Shown here one piece after another: positions 49,262 through 60,152 of a stretch of DNA of 64,000 bases. The position numbers were made by a program, and so were the translations under genes. The DNA is from Vibrio injensis. GTDB lineage: Bacteria; Pseudomonadota; Gammaproteobacteria; Enterobacterales; Vibrionaceae. Below the pieces are notes generated by a model that saw nothing but the letters and a program-made list of their open reading frames with translations, was not told where the DNA came from and searched no databases. How positions within the stretch are numbered: position 1 is the stretch's first letter; each line of letters begins with the position of its first letter. Location of the stretch: contig NZ_BDJF01000025.1 of the NCBI RefSeq assembly GCF_001895205.1, forward strand, positions 220,814-284,813. The letters run 5' to 3'.

Positions 49262-50890
49262 ATGACCGTTATGGAACATACCAAGGCTGCACAATTAGAT
49301 CTTACCCAATATGGAATTACCAACGCGACAGAAGTGATCCGTAACCCAAGTTACGAGCTGTTGTTTGCGGAAGAAACTCGCTCAGATTTGACTGGCTATG
49401 AAAAAGGCATTGTAACAGAGCTGGGAGCCGTCGCTGTTGATACGGGTATTTTCACTGGCCGATCACCGAAAGATAAATTTATTGTCAATGACGATACCAC
49501 TCGCGATACCTTATGGTGGACCTCCGATCACGCCAAAAATGACAACAAACCCATTAATCAAGCGGTTTGGAATGATCTAAAATCTCTTGTTACTAAACAG
49601 CTATCAGGCAAGCGTCTATTCGTTATTGATGGCTATTGTGGCGCTAACCCAGATACTCGCCTTAATATCCGCGTGATTACTGAAGTCGCTTGGCAAGCCC
49701 ACTTCGTAAAAAATATGTTTATTCGTCCAAGCGATGAAGAGCTGGCAACCTTCAAAGCTGACTTTGTGGTCATGAACGGCGCGAAATGCACTAATGATAA
49801 ATGGCAACAACAAGGACTAAATTCGGAAAACTTTACTGTATTTAATCTAACCGAGAAAATGCAGCTGATCGGCGGCACTTGGTACGGTGGTGAGATGAAA
49901 AAAGGTATGTTCGCAATGATGAACTACTTCCTCCCATTACAAGGTATTGCTTCAATGCACTGCTCAGCCAATATGGGTAAAGACGGCGATGTGGCGATTT
50001 TCTTCGGCCTATCCGGTACAGGCAAAACTACGCTCTCTACTGATCCGAAACGTGCTTTGATCGGTGATGATGAACATGGCTGGGATGATGACGGTGTGTT
50101 CAACTTTGAAGGCGGCTGCTACGCTAAAACCATTAAGTTATCCAAAGAAGCTGAGCCCGACATCTATAATGCGATTCGTCGTGATGCATTACTAGAAAAC
50201 GTCACTGTACGTGGTGATGGTTCCATTGATTTCGATGATGGTTCTAAAACTGAAAATACCCGTGTCTCTTACCCTATTTATCATATCGAAAATATTGTTA
50301 AGCCAGTCTCTAAAGGCGGCCATGCCAATAAAGTGATCTTCCTTTCTGCCGATGCTTTTGGCGTATTGCCTCCAGTATCGAAACTGACCCCAGAGCAAAC
50401 GAAGTACCATTTCCTATCTGGGTTTACCGCTAAACTGGCGGGTACCGAACGTGGCATAACCGAACCCACTCCTACTTTCTCGGCGTGTTTTGGTGCAGCT
50501 TTCCTCACTTTACACCCCACTCAGTACGCCGAAGTACTCGTTAAACGTATGGAGCAAGCTGGCGCAGAAGCCTATCTGGTCAATACTGGCTGGAACGGTT
50601 CTGGTAAACGTATCTCGATTAAAGATACTCGTGCGATCATTGATGCCATTTTGGATGGTTCGATTGAGCAAGCACAAACAAAATCGATTCCTATCTTTAA
50701 TCTAGAAGTTCCAATTGCTTTACCAGGTGTTGATCCTGCGATTTTGGATCCTCGTGATACCTACGTTGATCCATTACAGTGGGAAAGCAAAGCCAAAGAT
50801 CTGGCTGCTCGCTTTATCAATAACTTTGCTAAGTACACAGACAACGCGGAAGGCAAAGCGTTAGTGAGCGCTGGTCCACAACTTGATTAA
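49262..50890 (+). CDS. pckA: Phosphoenolpyruvate carboxykinase (ATP)
   Basis: Gluconeogenic enzyme converting oxaloacetate and ATP to phosphoenolpyruvate, CO2 and ADP. 542 aa, usual for the ATP-dependent type. P-loop [13 protein letters not shown], metal/substrate signature [24 protein letters not shown], and the oxaloacetate-site region [17 protein letters not shown] are intact. A terminator directly follows. Gluconeogenesis on acetate or amino acids would need it, which fits the carboxylate symporter elsewhere in the window. Confidence 0.97.
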   Translation: MTVMEHTKAAQLDLTQYGITNATEVIRNPSYELLFAEETRSDLTGYEKGIVTELGAVAVDTGIFTGRSPKDKFIVNDDTTRDTLWWTSDHAKNDNKPINQAVWNDLKSLVTKQLSGKRLFVIDGYCGANPDTRLNIRVITEVAWQAHFVKNMFIRPSDEELATFKADFVVMNGAKCTNDKWQQQGLNSENFTVFNLTEKMQLIGGTWYGGEMKKGMFAMMNYFLPLQGIASMHCSANMGKDGDVAIFFGLSGTGKTTLSTDPKRALIGDDEHGWDDDGVFNFEGGCYAKTIKLSKEAEPDIYNAIRRDALLENVTVRGDGSIDFDDGSKTENTRVSYPIYHIENIVKPVSKGGHANKVIFLSADAFGVLPPVSKLTPEQTKYHFLSGFTAKLAGTERGITEPTPTFSACFGAAFLTLHPTQYAEVLVKRMEQAGAEAYLVNTGWNGSGKRISIKDTRAIIDAILDGSIEQAQTKSIPIFNLEVPIALPGVDPAILDPRDTYVDPLQWESKAKDLAARFINNFAKYTDNAEGKALVSAGPQLD

Positions 50891-50907
50891 GCAACTCTAA
50901 CTAAACT

Positions 50908-50934
50908 AGCCCCTCGCAACGAGGGGTTATTTTT
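50908..50934 (+). terminator. Rho-independent terminator after pckA
   Basis: Stem AGCCCCTCG / CGAGGGGTT (one G-U pair) with loop CAA, followed by ATTTTT. Confidence 0.86.
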
Positions 50935-50995
50935 GGCTTGAACCGCTACGCGAGATACGCCAAGCTATGCATTCGCATGACAACAGTATGAGAGA

Positions 50996-52909
50996 ATGAT
51001 GAAAAAACTGCTGACCCTGTGTATCGCGAGTCTTCTTGTCATGGCCAGTTGCGTGTTATTGCTTTTCGCGCTACTGCATACTCGCTATCTAACACCTTGC
51101 GCGCAATGGTTCGTTAATCAGCTATGGCCACAAACCCTCACTTTCCACCAACTCGAGTATACTTATCCACTGCACTTTCGTTTCATTAACCCAACGCTCT
51201 CTCTGTCAACTCAACCCTTTCGTGCTCAGCAAGTGGATATTTGGCTAAACCCTAGCCTACGAAAACAGGGCCAGTGGCAAATTGATAGCCTATTAATCGA
51301 TGGGGCAAATCTCTCTGCTGGGTTACCAAACTACCAGTGGCCGAAACAGTGGGCACTGCATCAGTTGGCGATGCGTAATATTGATTATGTCTACCAAGAT
51401 TGGATCATCCGCGGTCTCAGCGGCCAAATAGAACAACCGCAATGGCCTGCAACTACCCGCTCACTACCTTACGGTAAACTTCAGTTATCGGCGGAACAGG
51501 TTTATTGGCAAGGTGAGGCATTAAGTCAATTATTGATTGATGCCGATCATCGGGCACAACAGAGTACCATCTACGGCTTTTCTTTTGCTTGGCGGCAAGC
51601 GCTTTTTTCAGGCCAAGCGGAACAGTATCCACAAGGTTGGTCATTGGTGAATGCCACCATCAATCGCTTAAACATCACCCCAAACTCACCATTACCGCCA
51701 CTGGCTTGGCGACAACTGATTGAAAAGCACCTGTTTCATATAAATAGCTTAGATGTTCTTAATAGCAATATTCAACAAGGTGACCTTACCTTGAACAACG
51801 TGAGTTTTTCGATTGAAAATCTCTTACTCAATCCATCTTCAGTTTGGTGGCAACAGGACAATGGCTACTTCTCTCTGAATGCAGATAGCCTGCTCTGGCA
51901 AAACCAACAATGGAACGAACCTGCATTTAAACTGGAATTCAATCCCCAAAAAATCACGATCAGTGAATTCACTGCAGACTGGCTTGATGGGCATCTTCAA
52001 TTTAATGGCTTTATCACTCCAGATGAGCTTCATCTCAATCGACTGGCCATCAGCAGAAGCCGATGGATTCAAGAACAAGCCGATGATTTCTCATTACCTA
52101 ATCAGATAGTCTCTACCTTAAAAACATTACGTATTGAACAGTTGAACTTAAATAACTTACAACTGATTCAGTTAGCTCACTCGCCACACTGGCAGCTCTC
52201 TGGGTTGAATGTAGCTGGACAAGAATTAGAGTTGATGCGTCATGGACAATGGGGATTATGGAACGGGCAACTGACTTTAAGTGCTAACAATGCCAGCATT
52301 GAACAAACATTAACCTCACAAGCGATTATTGAAGCCAATAGTCATAATGGCTTTATGCATATTACTCGAGCTTTTTTTCCTCTCGAACAAGGGTATCTTG
52401 ATGCGACAGCAAGTTGGGATATGACGACATCCAGTGCTCCTTGGCAACTCGAATTACATGCCGATGGCCTACCACTGCAGTTTTTTAAGCATTGGATTTC
52501 ACTCCCGTTAAACGTAGATGCATTAGCTGAGTTTAATCTTACTGCGCAGGGCCTCGCTGGTGATTATCCGATGTTTAGCCACTCATTAACGGGACAACTT
52601 AATGGCCACTTACGTCAAGGAACCTTGACTTATAAAGATGATGACACACTGGTGATTCAACCTTTTCGATTAGATGACATTCAGCTAACCGCTGATCGGG
52701 GACGATTACAACTCACACCAATCTCACTATCTGGTCCCAAATTGAACGCCAAGCTTGATGGGCAGTTGGATCTATTAACTCCCGACCAAGCCAAACTTGA
52801 ACTTCATTTATGGCAAGATTGCACTGAGCATCGCTTCGATCTATTGCATCATCAAAAGACTAAACAAGTTAGCGCCCAGTGCCCCTCAACCGAAAAGCCT
52901 GATCAGTAA
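50996..52909 (+). CDS. AsmA-family envelope protein
   Basis: 637 aa. One N-terminal membrane anchor (about 4-26: LLTLCIASLLVMASCVLLLFALL) and a long periplasmic beta-rich body, with repeating patterns such as LTLNNVSFSIENLLLNP and LTADRGRLQLTPISLSGPKLNAKLDGQLDL. AsmA-like proteins (AsmA, TamB, YhdP type) are proposed to shape outer-membrane lipid transport. The protein ends with EHRFDLLHHQKTKQVSAQC. Two ATGs stand in tandem (50996 and 50999) after GAGAGA. It is convergent with yiiD. Specific function unknown. Confidence 0.85.
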   Translation: MMKKLLTLCIASLLVMASCVLLLFALLHTRYLTPCAQWFVNQLWPQTLTFHQLEYTYPLHFRFINPTLSLSTQPFRAQQVDIWLNPSLRKQGQWQIDSLLIDGANLSAGLPNYQWPKQWALHQLAMRNIDYVYQDWIIRGLSGQIEQPQWPATTRSLPYGKLQLSAEQVYWQGEALSQLLIDADHRAQQSTIYGFSFAWRQALFSGQAEQYPQGWSLVNATINRLNITPNSPLPPLAWRQLIEKHLFHINSLDVLNSNIQQGDLTLNNVSFSIENLLLNPSSVWWQQDNGYFSLNADSLLWQNQQWNEPAFKLEFNPQKITISEFTADWLDGHLQFNGFITPDELHLNRLAISRSRWIQEQADDFSLPNQIVSTLKTLRIEQLNLNNLQLIQLAHSPHWQLSGLNVAGQELELMRHGQWGLWNGQLTLSANNASIEQTLTSQAIIEANSHNGFMHITRAFFPLEQGYLDATASWDMTTSSAPWQLELHADGLPLQFFKHWISLPLNVDALAEFNLTAQGLAGDYPMFSHSLTGQLNGHLRQGTLTYKDDDTLVIQPFRLDDIQLTADRGRLQLTPISLSGPKLNAKLDGQLDLLTPDQAKLELHLWQDCTEHRFDLLHHQKTKQVSAQCPSTEKPDQ

Positions 52910-52941
52910 CGTCACTCATCTAACTTGAAATGGGAGTAAGC

Positions 52942-53868
52942 TTAAGCACGAGCGTTCTCAATGATCGTCAAATAATCAGGGATGAGCATATAAGTACCAA
53001 TAAATTCCACCGCATCTTTAGTACCACTACTGATATCAACCTTGACCACAATACGTGCTTTTCTGCCCGAAGCTAAGCGATCAAGATCGCCGCTGATCCC
53101 ATCTAATGAGGTCGACGCAACAGGATTATGCACCACCGGATGTCGATATCGGATACGGCTATCAACCAACACAATATCCCCTTGCAAATTACGTTCACGC
53201 ATTAATAACCAAGCCATTCCCCACCCGGTTAGAGTGGCCAAAGTAAAGGCCGAACCGGCGAATAAAGTGTTATGGGGATTTAGATTAGGATTAAGCTGCG
53301 CGCTGCATTGAAACTGATACCCTGTGTATTGTTGGACTTTAATTCCCATCTTGTCACTGATCGGAATATGCGTAGCCCAACGCTCTTGCAACTCAGTACA
53401 CCACTCTGGCTTGCGCAACACATCAGCCATGGGGTCTAGCGGTTTAACCATTTGCTGATGGCGAACCGGACCCCGCTCATCCGTTAAAGCCCCTCGTCGC
53501 TCAAAACCATTTTGTGCGTAAAAAGCTATCGCATCTTCACGAGCATTACACACTAAACGTTTCGCTCCTTCCTGACGAGCTAAAGACTCAAGAGCCACTA
53601 ACAACAAAGATCCCATGCCTTTATTACGCGCACTGGACTTCACCGCCATATAGCGAATCTGCCCTTCACTATCCGGAGTAATATAGACTCGACCAATCGC
53701 GATTGGTCTTCCTCGTCCATCGACTATCATTCGATGATGACTCATAGGATCGTATTCATCACGCTCAGAACCTAAAGGCATTCGCCAAGGTTCGCGTAGC
53801 ATCTGCCAACGAAAATGGTAATACTTGTTGAGCTGGTTTTCCGTTTTGGGAGTGATAAGCTTAAACAT
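52942..53868 (-). CDS. yiiD: GNAT acetyltransferase / hotdog thioesterase-like fusion (YiiD type)
   Basis: 308 aa in two parts: an N-terminal GNAT domain (about 1-145) with the acetyl-CoA loop VKSSARNKGMGSLLLVALESLARQ and FYAQNGFERRG, and a C-terminal YiiD hotdog domain (about 165-300) with YTGYQFQCSAQLNPNLNPHNTLFAGSAFTLATLTGWG. E. coli YiiD has been reported to act in fatty-acid initiation as a malonyl-ACP decarboxylase (MadA); I recall this but transfer to this gene is inference. It is the last gene of the yihY-dtd-yiiD operon, 33 bp after dtd, as in E. coli. Confidence 0.9.
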   Translation of the reverse strand: MFKLITPKTENQLNKYYHFRWQMLREPWRMPLGSERDEYDPMSHHRMIVDGRGRPIAIGRVYITPDSEGQIRYMAVKSSARNKGMGSLLLVALESLARQEGAKRLVCNAREDAIAFYAQNGFERRGALTDERGPVRHQQMVKPLDPMADVLRKPEWCTELQERWATHIPISDKMGIKVQQYTGYQFQCSAQLNPNLNPHNTLFAGSAFTLATLTGWGMAWLLMRERNLQGDIVLVDSRIRYRHPVVHNPVASTSLDGISGDLDRLASGRKARIVVKVDISSGTKDAVEFIGTYMLIPDYLTIIENARA

Positions 53869-53901
53869 TGATTCCCTTCCTAACGCGCTGTTTCGCTTGG
53901 A

Positions 53902-54336
53902 TTAAGCCTGTAACCAAAAAGTCACTGGGCCATCGTTAATAAGTGAGACCTGCATATCCTGCGCAAAACGTCCTCGTTGCGTCGGTAAAATGGTCGCACA
54001 TAGATCTGAAAAATAATCGTACAGACGTTCCGCTTCTTGTGGTGCAGCCCCACGAGAGAAACCAGCTCGAGTGCCTTTTTTGGTATCAGCGGGCAGTGTA
54101 AACTGCGATACCACCAAAACGCTTCCACCAACATCTTGCACGCTAAGGTTCATTTTCCCCGCCTCATCTTCAAAAACGCGATATTGAGTGACCCGCTCAA
54201 CCAAACGTCTTGCTTTGGCGTCATCATCATCACGTTCGACTCCCAGTAACACCAATAAACCGCGCTCAATTTGTCCGACGACGTCACCATCGACTCGCAC
54301 GGCAGCTTCACTCACCCGTTGAATTAAAGCGATCAC
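53902..54336 (-). CDS. dtd: D-aminoacyl-tRNA deacylase
   Basis: Removes D-amino acids (and glycine mischarged on tRNA-Ala) from tRNA, proofreading by chirality. 144 aa. The two conserved motifs are [21 protein letters not shown] (SQFTL) and [10 protein letters not shown] (the cross-subunit Gly-cisPro motif), both intact. Its ATG overlaps the end of yihY by 29 bp. Third and last gene yiiD follows. Confidence 0.96.
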   Translation of the reverse strand: MIALIQRVSEAAVRVDGDVVGQIERGLLVLLGVERDDDDAKARRLVERVTQYRVFEDEAGKMNLSVQDVGGSVLVVSQFTLPADTKKGTRAGFSRGAAPQEAERLYDYFSDLCATILPTQRGRFAQDMQVSLINDGPVTFWLQA

Positions 54337-55231
54337 GTGGATCTCCTTGTGGTTTTTCTACTAATTTATCTTGTTGAATGGCTGAGTCTACCACGTTAGG
54401 TTCACGCTTCCATTGCTCACTTTCACCTAAAGCGGCAGTAAATTCAGCCCCAATCAGCACAATCAACCAACATAAATACACCCATACGAATAAAATCGGT
54501 ATCGCGGCGAGTGCGCCATAAATCAACTGATAAGATGGAAATTGAGTAATGTAAGCTGCAAACGCTTTTTTGCTTAACTCAAATAGCAACGCAGCAACAA
54601 ATGCACCGGACAAAGCGTGAATAATACGAACTTTTTTATTGGGCACCAAAACGTACAAACCCACAAAGGCAAAGAAAGATAATAAAAAAGGTAAGCGACT
54701 TAAAAACAACCGAAAGGCACCGCTGAACGCTTCACTCTCCATCAGTTTCAATGACGTGACATAAGAAGTGACCGCGATACTCGTACCAACTAAAATAGGG
54801 CCTAATGTTAAAATCATCCAATACATAGAAAATGAAAAAACGACGCGCCGTTTATTGCGTACTCGCCAAATAAAATTCATATTTTTATCGATATTTGAGA
54901 TAAGCATTAACGCCGCGATAAATAAGAAAGCACCACCAACAGCGGTCATTTTTCCTGTATTAGCAACAAACTGCAGTAAAGCATTACTGACCGCATCACC
55001 CGCCGCAGGAACAAAATGGGTGATGACAAACTCTTGGATAATGTCCCCCACATTATCGAAAATCGCGAAAGAGGAAAGAATCGATAACAACACCGTCAAC
55101 ATCGGTACAAGCGACAGCAGGGTAATATAAGCTAAATAGCCAGCATTAATATTGATTCGGTCATGATTCATTCGATTGAGCAAGTAACGCATAAACTGCA
55201 CGCTTTGCTTAAATAACGTCTCTAATGCCAA
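54308..55231 (-). CDS. yihY: YihY/BrkB family inner-membrane protein
   Basis: 307-aa membrane protein with about six TM segments. Family signatures: [26 protein letters not shown] near the start, and the [34 protein letters not shown] stretch. It was once called ribonuclease BN but that activity is now assigned elsewhere; the function is unknown. It is first in the operon with dtd (29-bp overlap) and yiiD. Confidence 0.92.
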   Translation of the reverse strand: MALETLFKQSVQFMRYLLNRMNHDRININAGYLAYITLLSLVPMLTVLLSILSSFAIFDNVGDIIQEFVITHFVPAAGDAVSNALLQFVANTGKMTAVGGAFLFIAALMLISNIDKNMNFIWRVRNKRRVVFSFSMYWMILTLGPILVGTSIAVTSYVTSLKLMESEAFSGAFRLFLSRLPFLLSFFAFVGLYVLVPNKKVRIIHALSGAFVAALLFELSKKAFAAYITQFPSYQLIYGALAAIPILFVWVYLCWLIVLIGAEFTAALGESEQWKREPNVVDSAIQQDKLVEKPQGDPRDRFNSTGE

Positions 55232-55402
55232 AATGTGACTCCTAGTTGGTCCTGTTCGATAATCTAGTGTACTGAAAAATGAATACCATTACCTCACCAC
55301 CATTACCACATATTATGTCAGGATATGCTTAAACGTATCATCCAACACGGCAAACTCCGTTGAGGACGATAAACTCTCAAACCAAGCAAACAGGACGTAT
55401 AA

Positions 55403-55436
55403 AAAAACCCTTAGCCTTTACAGGATAAGGGTTTTT
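55403..55436. terminator. Terminator of typA (bidirectional shape)
   Basis: 11-bp stem AAAAACCCTTA / TAAGGGTTTTT with a 12-nt loop and T-runs on both strands, 21 bp beyond the typA stop on the minus strand. Confidence 0.85.
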
Positions 55437-55457
55437 ATTGCTGTCAATGACGATTAA

Positions 55458-57281
55458 TTAGCCACGAGAAGCACGTTTACGCTCGTTTTCGGTTAGATGT
55501 TTTTTACGAATACGAATACTCTTTGGCGTCACTTCTACGAGTTCATCGTCATCAATGAACTCAAGCGCCTGCTCAAGAGTAAATTTAATCGCTGGCGTCA
55601 ACACCTGCGCTTCATCCGTACCAGAAGCACGTACGTTGGTCAGCTGTTTGCCTTTTAGACAGTTTACCGTTAAGTCATTAGAACGATTATGGATACCGAT
55701 CACCTGACCTTCATAGACTTCATCAGCATGCTCAGTAAACAGACGACCACGCTCTTGCAAGTTAAACAGTGCGTAAGTTAACGCCTTACCTGTCGCATTC
55801 GAAATCAGTACGCCGTTCACTCGCTGGCCAATATCACCGCCTTTATGAGGGCCATAATGATCAAACGTATGATAAAGCAAACCTGAACCTGACGTTAATG
55901 TCATAAACTCAGTTTGGAAACCAATTAGACCACGAGAAGGCATCACAAAGTCTAAACGAACTCGGCCTTTACCGTCTGGCGACATATCTTTCATCTCGCC
56001 TTTACGTAGACCAATTTTCTCCATAATCCCGCCTTGATGCTCTTCCATCACGTCGATAGTCACCGTCTCAAACGGTTCCATTAACTGACCATTCTCTTCT
56101 TTAAGAATAACTTCTGGACGTGAAACGGCTAATTCAAAACCTTCACGACGCATGTTTTCAATCAAGATAGAGAGGTGTAATTCACCACGACCAGAAACAC
56201 GGAATTTATCTGGATCATCCGTTTGTTCTACACGCAGAGCTACGTTATGCACTAACTCTTTCTCAAGACGCTCAAGAATATTACGTGAAGTAACGAATTT
56301 ACCTTCTTTCCCGGCAAAAGGAGAGGTATTGACTTGGAAAGTCATGGTTACGGTTGGTTCATCAACACTCAATGGTGGTAACGCTTCAACGGCGTTAACA
56401 TCACAAATGGTATCGGAGATTTTCAGCTCACCCAATCCCGTTACCGCGACGATATCACCCGCAGTGGCAAGCTCTGTTTCTGTACGTTGTAGGCCAAGAT
56501 ACCCAAGTACCGTACCCACTTTACCGTTACGCTTTTTACCATCCGCAGAAATAACGGTTACTTGTTGGTTAGCTTTTACGCTACCACGAGTCACACGGCC
56601 TACACCGATAACGCCAACGTACGAGCTATAATCAAGTTGTGAAATTTGCATCTGTAATGGACCAGCAAGGTCCACTTGTGGAGGCTCTACATTATCGACG
56701 ATTGCTTGGAACAATGGTTCCATGTTTTCACCAATAACACCTTCTTCTAAGGTAGCCCAACCATTCAAAGCTGAAGCATAAACCACTTGGAAATCTAGCT
56801 GCTCATCACTGGCTCCAAGGTTATCAAACAAGTCAAATACTTGATCCATTACCCAGTCAGGACGAGCACCAGGACGGTCAATTTTATTGATAACGACAAT
56901 CGGCTTTAAACCATGAGCAAAAGCTTTTTGAGTCACAAAACGAGTTTGTGGCATAGGACCATCAACGGCATCGACAATCAAGCAAACACAATCAACCATC
57001 GACATAATACGCTCAACTTCACCGCCGAAATCGGCGTGTCCTGGGGTATCTACGATGTTAATTCGGTAATCATGCCAATTGATCGCGGTATTTTTAGCAA
57101 GAATCGTAATACCACGTTCTTTTTCAATATCGTTCGAGTCCATGACTCGCTCTTCAGCGTCACCGCGAGACTCTAAGGTTCCCGACTGCTGGAGTAGTTT
57201 ATCCACCAAGGTCGTTTTGCCGTGGTCAACGTGCGCGATGATCGCGATGTTTCTTAGTTTTTCAATTTGTGGAGTAGCCAT
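55458..57281 (-). CDS. typA: Ribosome-associated GTPase TypA/BipA
   Basis: EF-G-like GTPase aiding 50S assembly and stress or low-temperature growth. 607 aa. G1 [13 protein letters not shown]2 region [12 protein letters not shown]3 [17 protein letters not shown]4 [13 protein letters not shown]; domain II/V and the BipA-specific C-terminal domain follow (LPSRG.. region reading [33 protein letters not shown] at the end). I chose ATG 57281 ([11 protein letters not shown]). A GTG five codons upstream is possible but not family-like. Divergent from glnA, as in enteric bacteria. Confidence 0.96.
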   Translation of the reverse strand: MATPQIEKLRNIAIIAHVDHGKTTLVDKLLQQSGTLESRGDAEERVMDSNDIEKERGITILAKNTAINWHDYRINIVDTPGHADFGGEVERIMSMVDCVCLIVDAVDGPMPQTRFVTQKAFAHGLKPIVVINKIDRPGARPDWVMDQVFDLFDNLGASDEQLDFQVVYASALNGWATLEEGVIGENMEPLFQAIVDNVEPPQVDLAGPLQMQISQLDYSSYVGVIGVGRVTRGSVKANQQVTVISADGKKRNGKVGTVLGYLGLQRTETELATAGDIVAVTGLGELKISDTICDVNAVEALPPLSVDEPTVTMTFQVNTSPFAGKEGKFVTSRNILERLEKELVHNVALRVEQTDDPDKFRVSGRGELHLSILIENMRREGFELAVSRPEVILKEENGQLMEPFETVTIDVMEEHQGGIMEKIGLRKGEMKDMSPDGKGRVRLDFVMPSRGLIGFQTEFMTLTSGSGLLYHTFDHYGPHKGGDIGQRVNGVLISNATGKALTYALFNLQERGRLFTEHADEVYEGQVIGIHNRSNDLTVNCLKGKQLTNVRASGTDEAQVLTPAIKFTLEQALEFIDDDELVEVTPKSIRIRKKHLTENERKRASRG

Positions 57282-57563
57282 GGAGTTTTGCTTCACTTAT
57301 TTTACACAGATAGCTCGTTTCTACGGGAGTGCACAAACGTAGCCAAAATTTTCGTTAAAAAAATGGTCAATAATGTACCAGATTTTGGCGAAAAACCTAG
57401 AAAAATGTGATCTATCACGCCCAATATTGTCCTATTACATCCTAGCCCTCACTCTCACTTAATTCAAACCCATAGCAACGAAGAAATGCAGATTGACAAA
57501 GCCATGAATAATCGGCTGAATGAACGCGTGTTTTTAGTCGTTGAGTGAGCCATCCAACACGTC

Positions 57564-57578
57564 GCACCAACTTGGTGC
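57564..57578. promoter_or_regulatory. NtrC box upstream of glnA
   Basis: GCACCAACTTGGTGC is a perfect dyad matching the NtrC consensus GCACC-N5-GGTGC. It lies about 98 bp upstream of the sigma-54 -24 element, the enhancer-type distance seen at E. coli glnAp2. Confidence 0.85.
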
Positions 57579-57661
57579 ATCTTATGGCTTTTTTGGTGCA
57601 ACATGACGCACCACTTTCACCCAATAAAACATAAACAATTGATTTTATGGACAATAAAAAC

Positions 57662-57677
57662 TGGCACGAATATCGCT
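57662..57677 (+). promoter_or_regulatory. Sigma-54 promoter of glnA
   Basis: TGGCACGAATATCGCT has the -24 GG (57663-57664) and -12 GC (57675-57676) exactly 12 bp apart, matching TGGCAC-N5-TTGCW in all but one position. With the NtrC box upstream this is the expected nitrogen-regulated promoter. Confidence 0.85.
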
Positions 57678-57784
57678 TATATAAATACAGTACGGATTAA
57701 GCTTGATGAGAAACCATTAATCTGTGCTGATTTCATTTTGATTCGAGCCCAAACCGCTTTATTTAACACTGGAGGTTATCCAAG

Positions 57785-59194
57785 ATGTCAGTAGAAAACG
57801 TACTATCGCTGATCCAAGAAAACGAAGTTAAGTTTGTTGACTTACGCTTTACCGATACAAAAGGCAAAGAGCAACATATCTCTATTCCTGCTCACCAAAT
57901 CGACGCAGACTTCTTCGAAGAAGGTAAGATGTTCGATGGTTCATCTGTTGCTGGCTGGAAAGGAATCAATGAATCTGACATGGTGATGATGCCTGATGCA
58001 TCCAGTGCCGTTCTTGACCCATTCACCGATGATGTCACTCTCAATATTCGCTGTGATATTCTTGAACCAGCCACGATGCAAGGTTATGACCGCGATCCAC
58101 GTTCTATTGCGAAACGTGCCGAAGACTATATGCGCTCAACCGGTATTGCTGATACGGTTCTTGTCGGTCCAGAGCCAGAGTTCTTCCTTTTTGATGACGT
58201 AAAATACACCAACAGCATGTCTGGTGCCTCATTCAAAATTGATGATATCGAAGCAGCTTGGAACACTGGCGCAGAAATTGAAGGTGGTAATAAAGGTCAC
58301 CGTCCAGGCGTAAAAGGCGGCTATTTCCCAGTTGCTCCAGTAGACTCATCACAAGATATCCGTTCTGCGATGTGTTTGATCATGGAAGAAATGGGCTTAG
58401 TCGTTGAAGCGCACCATCATGAAGTGGCAACCGCTGGTCAAAACGAAATCGCGACTCGCTTTAACACGCTCACCACAAAAGCAGATGAGATCCAAATTTA
58501 CAAATACGTGGTGCATAACGTTGCACACGCATTTGGCAAAACCGCGACCTTTATGCCGAAACCTTTAGTTGGTGATAATGGATCAGGCATGCACGTACAC
58601 CAATCGCTAGCGAAAGATGGCGTCAATCTATTTGCTGGTGATAAATACGGCGGTCTTTCTGATCTTGCTCTGTATTATATCGGCGGCATTATCAAACACG
58701 CTCGCGCGATTAATGCTTTCGCGAACCCATCAACTAACTCGTACAAACGCCTTGTCCCAGGGTTTGAAGCACCGGTGATGCTAGCTTATTCAGCGCGTAA
58801 CCGTTCGGCATCGATCCGTATCCCTGTCGTACCAAGTCCGAAAGCACGTCGTATCGAAGCTCGCTTCCCAGATCCAGCAGCTAACCCATATCTTGCGTTT
58901 GCAGCTCTGCTTATGGCAGGCCTAGATGGCATTAAAAATAAAATCCATCCTGGTGAAGCAATGGACAAGGATTTATATGATTTACCCGCAGAAGAAGCGG
59001 CGGAGATCCCAAAAGTTGCTGAATCTTTGGAAGTCGCACTAAAAGCTCTCGACGAAGATCGTGAGTTCCTCACTGCAGGAGGCGTATTCTCTGATGATTT
59101 CATTAATTCTTATATCACACTGAAATCAAAAGATGTTGAGCGTGTTAACATGGCCGTTCATCCACTTGAGTTTGAACTGTATTATTCGGTGTAA
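57785..59194 (+). CDS. glnA: Glutamine synthetase, type I
   Basis: Cytoplasmic dodecamer making glutamine from glutamate, ammonia and ATP. 469 aa, the GSI-beta length. Signatures: [25 protein letters not shown]/metal-site [10 protein letters not shown], the loop [10 protein letters not shown] (here [12 protein letters not shown]), the [29 protein letters not shown] stretch, and the adenylylation site Tyr398 (Tyr397 after Met removal) in [15 protein letters not shown] precedes the ATG. Expression by sigma-54 and NtrC is indicated by sites upstream; a terminator separates it from the downstream genes. Confidence 0.98.
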   Translation: MSVENVLSLIQENEVKFVDLRFTDTKGKEQHISIPAHQIDADFFEEGKMFDGSSVAGWKGINESDMVMMPDASSAVLDPFTDDVTLNIRCDILEPATMQGYDRDPRSIAKRAEDYMRSTGIADTVLVGPEPEFFLFDDVKYTNSMSGASFKIDDIEAAWNTGAEIEGGNKGHRPGVKGGYFPVAPVDSSQDIRSAMCLIMEEMGLVVEAHHHEVATAGQNEIATRFNTLTTKADEIQIYKYVVHNVAHAFGKTATFMPKPLVGDNGSGMHVHQSLAKDGVNLFAGDKYGGLSDLALYYIGGIIKHARAINAFANPSTNSYKRLVPGFEAPVMLAYSARNRSASIRIPVVPSPKARRIEARFPDPAANPYLAFAALLMAGLDGIKNKIHPGEAMDKDLYDLPAEEAAEIPKVAESLEVALKALDEDREFLTAGGVFSDDFINSYITLKSKDVERVNMAVHPLEFELYYSV

Positions 59195-59239
59195 TCAGCA
59201 CCGAATGTAAATCTACGCTTATTTTGCAACGTAATTCTA

Positions 59240-59268
59240 GGCTCGCCTCGCAGGCGGGCCTTTTGTTT
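59240..59268 (+). terminator. Rho-independent terminator after glnA
   Basis: 9-bp stem GGCTCGCCT / AGGCGGGCC (one G-U pair) with loop CGC, followed by TTTTGTTT. Confidence 0.87.
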
Positions 59269-59361
59269 ATTTGGCTTTCCCTCCATTGACCTTAACATCG
59301 TTAGTATCTCATCAAGCAGGAGCATAATCGTCAGACTTAGCACTAAAAGAGGTGATCATTA

Positions 59362-59472
59362 ATGCCATTGCACCACTTCCGAGCAAAGAAGCCGCAAAAT
59401 AATAGAGGTAAAAATGAATCCTATATTTATCGTGTGTTTACTTATCTACAGCGTAGTACTGTCAATCACTAG
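59362..59472 (+). CDS. Small ORF of 36 aa overlapping the DUF4124 gene start (doubtful)
   Basis: ATG with a strong GAGGTGAT Shine-Dalgarno (59349-59356) at good spacing. The basic peptide begins MPLHHFRAKKPQNNRGKN and runs out of frame into the first 59 bases of the DUF4124 gene. It could be a leader whose translation affects the downstream start, or the ribosome-binding-site match may be chance. Confidence 0.25.
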   Translation: MPLHHFRAKKPQNNRGKNESYIYRVFTYLQRSTVNH

Positions 59473-59959
59473 CCATGCACAAACGGTATACGTTTGGGAA
59501 GATGAACACGGGATAGTTCATTTTAGTGATTTTGCTCAGAGTCCACATGCTCAATTAATTACCTTATCAGTCGACGATCATCCTGCTCCCGAGCCTCAAT
59601 TTAGTGAAGCAATACCAGTTGATGAAACCCTACCAAACAAAGCCTCTCAACCTAGCAGCTCCCAGTTGCCAGCCTTAGGACTACAGATAATCTCGCCACT
59701 TGATCAACAAACGATTCGTGATAACCAAGGACGTATTAAAGTTGTCGTTGAATTAAGCCGCCCTTTGACAACCGATCAGCACCTACAACTGATGCTTAAT
59801 AACCAAGTCTATGGCGCACCTAATACGCAAAATTATTGGGAGTTAAAAAATATCGATCGAGGTGAACATCGTTTGATGATTCAAGCAATTGAAAACGGCA
59901 AGGTTATTGCATCAACCGTTCCTGTAACGGTTTATTTACATCAAGCCAGGCGACATTAG
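59414..59959 (+). CDS. DUF4124 domain protein, exported
   Basis: 181 aa. Signal peptide ending in ITSHA, likely cut before QTVYVW (after residue 22). The mature N-terminus is a DUF4124 domain (VYVWEDEHGIVHFSDFAQSPHAQLITL), followed by a Pro/Ser-rich linker and an Ig-like C-terminal domain (LGLQIISPLDQQTIRDNQGRIKVVVEL...EHRLMIQAIENGKVI). Function unknown; it is found between glnA and ntrB in vibrios. ATG 59414 has AGAGG 5 bp upstream. A weak NtrC-like site (59370-59384) lies just before it. Confidence 0.85.
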   Translation: MNPIFIVCLLIYSVVLSITSHAQTVYVWEDEHGIVHFSDFAQSPHAQLITLSVDDHPAPEPQFSEAIPVDETLPNKASQPSSSQLPALGLQIISPLDQQTIRDNQGRIKVVVELSRPLTTDQHLQLMLNNQVYGAPNTQNYWELKNIDRGEHRLMIQAIENGKVIASTVPVTVYLHQARRH

Positions 59960-60152
59960 TCAGTCATTGTGCGAGTTATTCACTGAACAAATAACCGTAG
60001 CATATTGATATATCATGCTTTATTGATGTGAAAGGATGACAAAACCAAATCAGCCAATATCGCTGTACCTTGGTAGTCATCATAAATAAATACTCTCGCT
60101 TTTATTTAAGCTTTTGCTTTTTATTCCGTTGCGCCATACTGAACCATCCTTC

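Larger units (their letters stand above)
57282..57784 (+). promoter_or_regulatory. typA-glnA divergent control region
   Basis: 503 bp without a gene. From left to right it contains AT-rich DNA near typA, an NtrC box (57564-57578), further NtrC half-sites (GGTGC at 57595-57599 and GCACC at 57608-57612), a sigma-54 promoter (57662-57677), and an AT-rich glnA leader of about 100 nt with GGAGG before the ATG. Confidence 0.75.

Noticed and set aside
57406..57419. TGTGATCTATCACG as a CRP site upstream of glnA/typA
   Set aside because: The half-sites are separated by 4 bp instead of the 6 bp that CRP needs.
57603..57794. A 63-codon open frame upstream of glnA
   Set aside because: It spans the sigma-54 promoter, lacks a ribosome-binding site and runs into glnA; not a credible gene.
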